Notes under the pieces: generated by a model
Told to the model about the DNA's origin: nothing
Seen by the model: only the letters and a program-made list of their open reading frames with translations
Database searches by the model: none
Shown: piece after piece, positions 57,742-64,000 of the stretch
How positions within the stretch are numbered: the first letter of the stretch is position 1
Layout of the letters: the number at the start of each line of letters is the position of its first letter
NCBI GenBank assembly: GCA_035535995.1
Contig: DATLOZ010000002.1
Location: 1-64,000, forward strand
DNA: 64,000 nt
Origin: JANYCO01 sp035535995
GTDB lineage: Bacteria; Bacteroidota; Bacteroidia; Cytophagales; Cytophagaceae
Direction of reading: 5' to 3'
Translations under genes and position numbers: made by a program

Positions 57742-58965
57742 ATGTCAGTTTTACTGAACTATTATACAGAGTTTATAAAAAATAAAAAAGCTAAGCAGCG
57801 CGCGGTGGCTGTGTTCCTGCATATTGTCAATAATTTTTCTGCGCCATTTTTTAATTTTCTTCTTTCAGGAATTATCATCCAAAGAATCTCTATAAGTTTT
57901 TGGGGTGAATATATTTCGATCACGCTCCTTCTGAATCTGGCGATCATTATCCTTGCTTGGGGGAATAAGGATTATTTGCTTCGCAGTTTCAGCAAGCAGC
58001 CTTCACTGATCAAAAGTTACTGGCAGGAAAATCTTCTTCAACGGCTGGCATTATGCATACTGCTTCCTGCTTTGCTCTTTATTTTTTTCGACTACACTCT
58101 TCTCCGCACAGGCTTGATCTTGCTTTGTATCCTGGCATTATTTTTATATAAATCTTTGGAAGTACTGGTTCTGTATCACCGCTCGTTTCTTTTTTCGCTC
58201 ATCCTTGAATTGACAGGTTATACAGCGCTTCTTGCTTTTGCCTTCTTTTATCCTGCACCGCAGCTTACAATTGATTTTCTCTTGTCGACTTTCGGTATTA
58301 TTACAGCTCTCAAATTGATCTTGACAGCTGTTTATTTTCGGAATGATATTTTTCCTTTTAAAAAAATAACCGGTTTTTTTAAATTCAACTCTTTGCGCGT
58401 CGCCATTCCTTTTTTTCTTCCTGCCCTGGTAGGATTGCTACAAGGCAAGATGGATCTGTACTGTACATCTTATTTTTTAGCTGCCACTGAGGTGGGGAAA
58501 TACCAGGTGTTTATGAACTTGCTCACGATCCCACATGCCCTGGCGGGTTTTGCGTTTATGCCTTTTCTTAAAAATATTTATCGCCTTCCGGAAAATTCGC
58601 TTTTAAAAATTCAGCGCAGAGTATACCTACTATCCTTCCTTGTTCCTATTCCTGCGTTATTTTTCATTGTACTTATATTCAAAAAATATTACCTTTTATC
58701 TCTTGATCCGGTCATGTATCTTTTAGGATACTTTCAGTTAATTCCTTTCTTTGTTTATTTTTTATTGATACAATTATTATTCCGTCGCGATAAGCAAATG
58801 CTGGTAACTAAGATTACATTGGTAACAGCGGTTTTCAATTTAATAGCAAGTGTCAAGTTAATTCCTTCTTTAGGAATAGAAGGCGCAATGATCGCCAACC
58901 TGGCCACACAATGGTTTACTTTAATATGCTATTTCTATTACGAACATAAAGCTTATGGAAGATAG
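57742..58965 (+). CDS. Polysaccharide flippase-like membrane protein
   Basis: 407-aa protein with ten to twelve hydrophobic segments and no soluble domain. The general pattern (FLLSGIIIQRISISFWGEYISITLLLNLAIIILAWGNKDYLLR) follows Wzx/MATE-type exporters that flip lipid-linked glycans across the inner membrane. It overlaps the GT2 gene by 11 bp. ATG at 57742. The substrate would be the glycan assembled by the adjacent transferases. Confidence 0.82.
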   Translation: MSVLLNYYTEFIKNKKAKQRAVAVFLHIVNNFSAPFFNFLLSGIIIQRISISFWGEYISITLLLNLAIIILAWGNKDYLLRSFSKQPSLIKSYWQENLLQRLALCILLPALLFIFFDYTLLRTGLILLCILALFLYKSLEVLVLYHRSFLFSLILELTGYTALLAFAFFYPAPQLTIDFLLSTFGIITALKLILTAVYFRNDIFPFKKITGFFKFNSLRVAIPFFLPALVGLLQGKMDLYCTSYFLAATEVGKYQVFMNLLTIPHALAGFAFMPFLKNIYRLPENSLLKIQRRVYLLSFLVPIPALFFIVLIFKKYYLLSLDPVMYLLGYFQLIPFFVYFLLIQLLFRRDKQMLVTKITLVTAVFNLIASVKLIPSLGIEGAMIANLATQWFTLICYFYYEHKAYGR

Positions 58966-59869
58966 AACCGCAACGATTCAAATCAGCATTATCATGCTTA
59001 CCTATCAACGCGCTTCGTTGATAAGGGAAAGTATAATTAGCGTGATTCAGCAAAGCTTCCAGGCATTTGAACTGTTGATCCTTGACGACGGTTCTTCCGA
59101 TGATACGCGCGCAATCATAGGATCCATAAACGATCCACGGATAAAATATTTTTATTTGGAGCATAGTGGTAAGATCGCTGCGCTGAGAAACGTTGGAATT
59201 CAAAAGGCAGAAGGCGAATACATCGCATTTCTCGATTCGGATGATCTTTGGGAAAAAGACAAACTGGAAAAACAATATTCAATTCTGCAAACTCATCCGG
59301 AAGTTGGGTTTACTTTTTCAGACGTAGAAGAATTCAATGTCAACGGTTTTTCCAGAAAAGGTATTTATAATTCGCTACCACAAGGACAATCCTTTTATAA
59401 AGGATCGATCTTTGATCTTATGATCACAAACCGAATGGCGGTCTATCCTTCTTCGCTTCTTTTCAGGAAAACCTGTCTGGCGCAAACAGGTTTGATGGAT
59501 GAGCGTTTACATCCTGGTGAAACTAATTTCATCATTCGTCTCTCTGCTCTTTTTGAAGCATACATCCTTTTTGAGTGTAGTACTAAGATTAGAAAACATC
59601 CGGAAAATATTTCGATCCTTTTGCCGGAAGCAGCCGCTGATGAAATGATTCAAACAGTCAGGCATTTTTATAAGACAGGCAAGATCGATCAAAAAAAATA
59701 CAACGCATCCTTGCTAAGCCTGCAATACGACCTGGCCATGACATACTGGCGGGGAGCGGAATTCAGGGCATGCCGGAAAATGCTTTTGCAATGTTTGAAA
59801 ATAAATCCACTTTTTATCAAAGCTTATATGAGGTACATTCTTTCCTGGTTTAAAACAAATAAGAAATGA
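58955..59869 (+). CDS. Glycosyltransferase family 2
   Basis: 304-aa GT-A enzyme. The nucleotide-sugar site reads SIIMLTYQRASLIRESIISVIQQSFQAFELLILDDGSSDDT, and the DxD metal motif is IAFLDSDDLWEKDKLEKQ (near residue 92). The C-terminal 60 residues are helical (repeat-like, CRKMLLQCLKINPLFIKAYMRYI). ATG at 58955; its stop overlaps the GT4 start in an ATGA. Confidence 0.93.
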   Translation: MEDRTATIQISIIMLTYQRASLIRESIISVIQQSFQAFELLILDDGSSDDTRAIIGSINDPRIKYFYLEHSGKIAALRNVGIQKAEGEYIAFLDSDDLWEKDKLEKQYSILQTHPEVGFTFSDVEEFNVNGFSRKGIYNSLPQGQSFYKGSIFDLMITNRMAVYPSSLLFRKTCLAQTGLMDERLHPGETNFIIRLSALFEAYILFECSTKIRKHPENISILLPEAAADEMIQTVRHFYKTGKIDQKKYNASLLSLQYDLAMTYWRGAEFRACRKMLLQCLKINPLFIKAYMRYILSWFKTNKK

Positions 59870-60966
59870 AAACCATTGTATTTATAGCATCAGGAATAGG
59901 AACTACAAAACGTGGCTTCGAAGCACATGTGGAAGATCTTTATCATCATATAAAAAATAATTCTACCAATCGTCTGCTGCTTTTCAAAGGCGGAGGAAAA
60001 ACTACCAAAACAGAACGGACTATTTTTAATGTTCGCCGGAGCTCTTTTCCTGCAAAGGTTCTGGCCTTGCTCAGTGGAAAATCTTCTTACGATATTCAAA
60101 CGATCAGTTTTTTTATTGGCCTGCTCCCCCAGCTTATTCGCCAACCGATTGATATTATTTATCTCGGCGAGCCCAAATTATATTACCTTTTACAGAAATG
60201 GAGAAAATGGACAGGAAAGAAATTCCAGATCATTTTTTTTACCGGAGGCCAAACCATTCCGCGCATAGTAAGCAAGGAAGACAGCATCCATCATGTTTCT
60301 CCGCTTTGTATTAACAAAGCAAATGCACAGGGAATTCCCGCTGCTAATCAATTTCTAATCCCGCATTTTTTAAACCTTCCGGAAAAATTTTCAGAAATAT
60401 CCTTGGAGGAAAAACAAAAATTAAAAACCAAGTTTCAGATCCCGCCAGATGCAATCGTCGTCTTGTCTGTAGGCGCGATTGATTCTTCTGTAAAACGTAT
60501 GGATTACCTGATCCGTGAAGTAAGCAAACTGAATGATAAAATTTTTCTTATCCTCTTGGGAGAACAAGAAATGGAAACAGGAAAAATAAAATCGCTCGCG
60601 CAGGAATTATTGCCTGCAAAAAATTACCTGATCCAAACTGTGCCACGTCATGAACTTCCACAATACTATTCCATTGCCGACATATTCGTACTCGCCTCGC
60701 TAGCGGAGGGATTTGGCATGGTATATATTGAAGCGCTTTCACAAGGCCTGCCGGTAGTAGCACATGATTTCATGGTTTCCAGGTATGTGTTAAAAGAATA
60801 TGGTTTCTACAACGATCTTACGAAAGAAGGAAATCTTCGAAACACATTATCAGAAATAATTAAATCTCCTCTCAATGCCGATCAACGATTCCAGCGACAT
60901 CAATTTGTATATGAACATTATAGTTGGGAGAAAGTGAAGACAGACTATTTAAAATTATTTACGTAG
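59866..60966 (+). CDS. Glycosyltransferase family 4
   Basis: 366-aa GT-B enzyme. The C-terminal donor domain has VLSVGAIDSSVKRMDYLIREVSKL and the E-x7-E motif region ADIFVLASLAEGFGMVYIEALSQGLPVVAHDF. The start ATG 59866 overlaps the GT2 stop (ATGA), so translation is coupled. Last gene of the plus-strand sugar-transfer unit; a hairpin with CCAGCA/TGCTGG arms follows at about 60975-61025. Confidence 0.93.
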   Translation: MKTIVFIASGIGTTKRGFEAHVEDLYHHIKNNSTNRLLLFKGGGKTTKTERTIFNVRRSSFPAKVLALLSGKSSYDIQTISFFIGLLPQLIRQPIDIIYLGEPKLYYLLQKWRKWTGKKFQIIFFTGGQTIPRIVSKEDSIHHVSPLCINKANAQGIPAANQFLIPHFLNLPEKFSEISLEEKQKLKTKFQIPPDAIVVLSVGAIDSSVKRMDYLIREVSKLNDKIFLILLGEQEMETGKIKSLAQELLPAKNYLIQTVPRHELPQYYSIADIFVLASLAEGFGMVYIEALSQGLPVVAHDFMVSRYVLKEYGFYNDLTKEGNLRNTLSEIIKSPLNADQRFQRHQFVYEHYSWEKVKTDYLKLFT

Positions 60967-60974
60967 TGACGGGA

Positions 60975-61026
60975 CGCCAGCAATGCGCTCTTTCGACTAG
61001 GAGAGTGCGATAATTTTTCTGCTGGT
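60975..61026. repeat. Hairpin repeat between convergent glycan genes
   Basis: CCAGCA and TGCTGG enclose about 35 bp, including AATGCGCTCTTTCG. The sequence is related, in opposite orientation, to the interior of the MITE-like element at 21701-21834. It probably also serves as a transcription end. Confidence 0.5.
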
Positions 61027-61053
61027 GCATGTGGCTACAACTACCTACAAATA

Positions 61054-62466
61054 TTATTTCCGACCCTTCACATCAATCGCCACCACAGCAGCCATGGCTG
61101 CATATACAAGAATTGCCACTTTATCCGTTTCGATAAATCCGTTAAAAAATCCGTGTATATAAAACGTTACCAACGCCAGCACGTTCATTCGAAGGATGCT
61201 GTGCCATAATTGGTGCGGCGTATTTTCTTCTGCATTCCAACCCGTATAAAAAACCATGAGCGCAGTAATTACAAAAAGTAAAAATCCAGACCAACCTGTT
61301 TCGCTCAGGCGATTCAGGTATTCGGAATGCGCATGTCCCCGCGTGCCTTCGTACGTGCTGATCCGCGTCATATCGCCACGCTGTTGATAGGCGCCGTAAT
61401 AAAACTGATACGTACCCGGACCAAAACCTGTCCAGGGCCTGTCTTCAGCCATGCGTAGGGCGCTCTTCCACCGGTTGATCCGCTCTGCGTTGGACACATC
61501 CGATTCTATATTGGTAACGGATTGCACATGTTGTGAAAGGTCTTCTTTATTACTCACCGCTTTCGACTGAAGAAAGGTTTCGTTCAAAAAATCTCCCCAT
61601 AAAAAAACAGTGAAACTGAATACGATGGTTAACACCAAAAAACCAAACAGTTTTTTTCTCACTTGCATAAACAAAAAGCAAACTCCTGCCAGGAGCAAAC
61701 TCAGCCAGGCAGCACGAGAGTAGGAGAAGAACAAGGCTGTAGAAATTAAACCCGTCAAAAGCCAATAGAACCCCCGATATTTTTTTTCACCTTTTACCGA
61801 AACAAAGATCAGAAAAGGAATCAAAAACGCCAGCACAGCACCATAGATCGTATGATCGTTATAAAACGGCCGACAGATCAGCGGTGAAGCACCTACTGTA
61901 AAATTGGCCTGCGCATGCAGGTATAAAGTATACACGACCGGTATGATTAATCCTGCGAGGTAGCAGGTATAAATTTTAAAGATCATCCGCGGCTCTGAAA
62001 ACAAATGCGCCATCAGGAAATAATAGATCAACACGTAACTTCCGCTGACCAATGTTCGCTTGAAAGATACTTCCGGCGCTACGCTCAGGAAAGAACATAC
62101 TACGTCCCACAGCAGGAGCAACAAAAGCAAGATTGACACAGGATGTGCAAGGATCTTTTTCCGAACCGGCGCTATAAAAATAAAATACACTACGGTAAAA
62201 AATGCCAGCAAGATCATCATCACTTCAGAAGGAACCGAAAGGACACTACCACCCGTTACCGACATAGGAACTGAAAGAGGAACCAGAAAAGCCAGCAGCA
62301 GTACAAAATTTTTATGTTTATACAACAGCATGCTGATCAGCAAGCAGAACAAAGCCAGTTCGGGCAGCTGAAGAATGTTTTTATTGAAAACAATCGACAG
62401 GGAGACAAAAACCGCCAGTAAAAATATCCAGAACACATACAGGTTATTTTTCAAAAGCGCTTTCAT
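61054..62466 (-). CDS. O-antigen ligase (WaaL/Wzy-like) membrane protein
   Basis: 470-aa protein with about twelve hydrophobic segments and one large periplasmic loop (about residues 300-390) holding WKSALRMAEDRPWTGFGPGTYQFYY and RGHAHSEYLNRLSETGWSGFLL, the Wzy_C/ligase signature with the conserved Arg, Gly and His. It may polymerise the glycan or ligate it to an acceptor; sequence alone does not separate the two. ATG at 62466, 2 bp from the Wzz-like stop, so it is coupled to it. Confidence 0.9.
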   Translation of the reverse strand: MKALLKNNLYVFWIFLLAVFVSLSIVFNKNILQLPELALFCLLISMLLYKHKNFVLLLAFLVPLSVPMSVTGGSVLSVPSEVMMILLAFFTVVYFIFIAPVRKKILAHPVSILLLLLLLWDVVCSFLSVAPEVSFKRTLVSGSYVLIYYFLMAHLFSEPRMIFKIYTCYLAGLIIPVVYTLYLHAQANFTVGASPLICRPFYNDHTIYGAVLAFLIPFLIFVSVKGEKKYRGFYWLLTGLISTALFFSYSRAAWLSLLLAGVCFLFMQVRKKLFGFLVLTIVFSFTVFLWGDFLNETFLQSKAVSNKEDLSQHVQSVTNIESDVSNAERINRWKSALRMAEDRPWTGFGPGTYQFYYGAYQQRGDMTRISTYEGTRGHAHSEYLNRLSETGWSGFLLFVITALMVFYTGWNAEENTPHQLWHSILRMNVLALVTFYIHGFFNGFIETDKVAILVYAAMAAVVAIDVKGRK

Positions 62467-62468
62467 AC

Positions 62469-63395
62469 TTATGCAGCCTCCGATATCCGGTGGCGACCGG
62501 TTTCTTCTTTTACATACAACAGGAAGATGCAGGCCAGTAGCGCTACCCCAAAAGCGATAGCAGCATTTTTAATATAGGAAGGCGAAATTTTTTTATAAGA
62601 AGGAGTAGCACGGCTTACCACGTACACCGAAGGAAGGGGGCGGTCCAGAAGCGCCACTGCTTTTTCATATTTTCCATACGATTCGTTGGTGAGCTTCTGC
62701 GCATAAAAATATTGGTTCAGCAGCTGGGCGGCCACAAGACCTACAGACGGATCAGATATAACGGTAAACTGCCCTTCTCTGTCTTGCTTCAATAAAAACT
62801 CTTTGGAGAAATTTATTTTGCTATTGATCAGCACCAGCAAACTGTCAGACATCCTGGATTGCCGGTCGTACTCGGCTTTCAGTGTTTGAACGGCAGGCGC
62901 CAGATTTTTTTTATAGATCTTTTCACGAATTTTTTCTACCTCTATCAGCACATCATTTACCATATCGGCAGATATCTCCGGGTGTTTGGTTTTAGCAGAA
63001 ATTACGATCGACATATAGCGTGTACGCTCAAACGTAAGATCGCGGCGCACGTTTTCCTGTAAGGCTTCTTTCCAATCAATCTGTTGAGTATCCAATTGGT
63101 AATAAGAAGCCAGGTGAAATCTTTTTGCGATTGAATCGATCAACTCGGTCGACTGCAGAATTTGCAGCAAACGGTCGGCTTCTATATCGTAACCAAAATT
63201 CGGATTATCAATAGTATGATCGATCGAATTGCCCGAGGTCGGAAACACGATCGCCGAGGATTGATACCGCGGCTTCACAAACGTGGTAAACCCCAGCGCC
63301 AGTGCCGCAGCTACGACCGGGACGATCAGAAGGATCATTTTATTTCTTTTTACAAAAGGAATAAAATAGAAAAACTCAGATTCATTTTTTTTCAT
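62469..63395 (-). CDS. Wzz-like chain-length determinant protein
   Basis: 308-aa inner-membrane protein with two membrane segments (MILLIVPVVAAALALGF and NAAIAFGVALLACIFLLYV) flanking a periplasmic domain with a coiled-coil part. The first part matches the Wzz domain (KPRYQSSAIVFPTSGNS) and KRFHLASYYQL. No cytoplasmic tyrosine-kinase domain follows, so it is the kinase-free type of polysaccharide copolymerase. ATG at 63395. Together with the ligase-like gene it controls length of a surface glycan. Confidence 0.9.
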   Translation of the reverse strand: MKKNESEFFYFIPFVKRNKMILLIVPVVAAALALGFTTFVKPRYQSSAIVFPTSGNSIDHTIDNPNFGYDIEADRLLQILQSTELIDSIAKRFHLASYYQLDTQQIDWKEALQENVRRDLTFERTRYMSIVISAKTKHPEISADMVNDVLIEVEKIREKIYKKNLAPAVQTLKAEYDRQSRMSDSLLVLINSKINFSKEFLLKQDREGQFTVISDPSVGLVAAQLLNQYFYAQKLTNESYGKYEKAVALLDRPLPSVYVVSRATPSYKKISPSYIKNAAIAFGVALLACIFLLYVKEETGRHRISEAA

Positions 63396-63450
63396 TGGAC
63401 CTCCGAAAACATATTACATGTTATAACAAACAAATCAAGATAGGAAGAAA

Positions 63451-63645
63451 TTTTGTTTGAACCTAGATTTTCAGAGTTAGAAGATTTACTTGATTTTGAT
63501 TTGCAGGATTTGGTGAGTTGAGGAAGAATTAAAAATAAAAAAGTTGTCGTTCAACTTACTCTTTAATTCTATTTTTTTGCGGGCGTCCTCGCCCACAAAA
63601 AACAACGGCTAAAGAATTTTGTACATCCTGTAAATCCTGGTTCAG
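63451..63645. repeat. CTGATTCACAGGATTAA-type inverted repeat and a GC hairpin
   Basis: The 310-bp gap 63396-63705 carries TTTGAACCTAGATTTTCAGA with further AGATTTACTTGATTTT units (63451-63515), a small hairpin GCGGGCG/CGCCCAC type near 63578-63597, and the opposing arm TACATCCTGTAAATCCTGGT (63622-63641). No gene is visible in it. Confidence 0.55.
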
Positions 63646-63682
63646 AAAAAAGCAGCCGTATTTGATACGACTGCTTTCATTT
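63645..63682 (-). terminator. Terminator of the YbjN-like gene
   Basis: The stem AAAGCAG-CGTAT / ATACG-CTGCTTT with two opposed mismatched bases and loop TTG is flanked by A/T runs, about 24 bp past the stop codon of the 63706 gene. Confidence 0.85.
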
Positions 63683-63705
63683 TAAAAATTATTTAATCAT
63701 TCTGA

Positions 63706-64000
63706 TTAGCGACGATCAGAACCTTGCCAGTATTTTTCTCTCAGCATATCATCGTAATCGTCTGCATAGCCGCCTACTCTGTTGAACATTGCCGTAGCTT
63801 CTGCCTGGTCAAGTCCATCGAGCTCGCGAACGGTTTTCATATAGATCCAGTCACCGAAAGCGGTCATGCCTACGCCGTATAGTGTGTGGTTGATATCGAG
63901 CACTTCTCTGAAGAATGCTTCTCGGTTGCTCGCCGGGATTTGCACTACCGGAGCCATGATCTGAAGGTAGCCTGTAAAGCCGTTATCGGCCTGCCACACA
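63706..64000 (-). CDS. YbjN/secretion-chaperone-fold protein, truncated by the window edge
   Basis: At least 98 codons of a minus-strand gene whose 5' end lies beyond base 64000. The visible part (LQIMAPVVQIPASNREAFFREVLDINHTLYGVGMTAFGDWIYMKTVRELDGL) matches the second half of YbjN-like domains, which share the fold of type III secretion chaperones. The GTG near the edge is probably an internal Val. Length, start and operon context cannot be judged. The role of such proteins in Bacteroidota is unknown. Confidence 0.7.
   Translation of the reverse strand, partial: VWQADNGFTGYLQIMAPVVQIPASNREAFFREVLDINHTLYGVGMTAFGDWIYMKTVRELDGLDQAEATAMFNRVGGYADDYDDMLREKYWQGSDRR

Noticed and set aside
1..64000. 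tRNA, rRNA or riboswitch genes
   Set aside because: I looked for T-loop and cobalamin/TPP-type conserved boxes in the gaps and saw none. A covariance-model search (tRNAscan-SE, Rfam) would be decisive, and I could not run one.

Overview
The window is a chromosomal segment of a member of the Bacteroidota, placed at phylum level only. The evidence is the set of protein families (DUF2490 proteins, TonB receptors with a carboxypeptidase-like N-terminal domain, DUF2130, many lipoproteins), promoters with the Bacteroidota -7 element TAnnTTTG, and the near absence of Shine-Dalgarno sequences. About 62 genes are supported. I see no rRNA, tRNA, CRISPR array, transposase or prophage.

Layout. 1-11.4 kb: housekeeping genes (NhaA antiporter, RadA) and a minus-strand metal-handling group (small His/Cys membrane protein, TonB receptor, lipoprotein, 85-aa protein, COG0523 GTPase). 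11.4-15 kb: class II fumarase, a DUF2130 protein and a gamma-carbonic-anhydrase-like protein. 15-24 kb: a PhoB-like response regulator, two lipoproteins, a 67-aa lipoprotein, a 940-aa TonB receptor, a lipid-type glycosyltransferase and a diacylglycerol-kinase-family protein. 24.8-33 kb: a type III polyketide synthase with a methyltransferase, a UbiA prenyltransferase and an FAD reductase, interleaved with OmpH/Skp, MscS, PhzF and DUF1802 genes. 33-40 kb: methylglyoxal synthase, a TPR-SpoIIE phosphatase, a LuxR-type regulator and outer-membrane proteins. 39.7-46.2 kb: sprT-like, phoU, pstB, pstA, pstC, pstS and a DUF2490 outer-membrane protein. 47.6-53.2 kb: a nucleotidyltransferase and two radical SAM/methyltransferase pairs facing each other. 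53.3-63.4 kb: a surface-polysaccharide region (GT87, GT9, PMT-like, flippase, GT2, GT4, O-antigen-ligase-like, Wzz-like).

The main observation is a local phosphate regulon. Seven minus-strand promoters share one architecture: two to five direct repeats with an 11-bp period (best units TTAACATT and GTAACATT), the last unit ending 7 bp (8 bp at pstS) upstream of a TAnnTTTG-type -7 element. They precede the PhoB-like regulator, the beta-helix lipoprotein, the 67-aa lipoprotein, the 940-aa TonB receptor, the glycosyltransferase, pstS and the DUF2490 gene next to pstS. An eighth copy points the other way at 21585-21651 with no gene directly behind it. Because pstS and the regulator are members, I read this as a Bacteroidota Pho box and the linked genes as a phosphate-starvation system with its own outer-membrane uptake module and a possible glycolipid-remodelling enzyme.

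The second observation concerns intergenic DNA. More than twenty gaps carry inverted repeats whose arms are built from degenerate 7-bp units. At least four unrelated sequence families (units near RGATRCC, RTTATGA, AACTTTR and TATTGAG) share this 7-bp period. Some enclose other inverted repeats, and in places they fix where genes start. Longer perfect hairpins of other families act as likely terminators.
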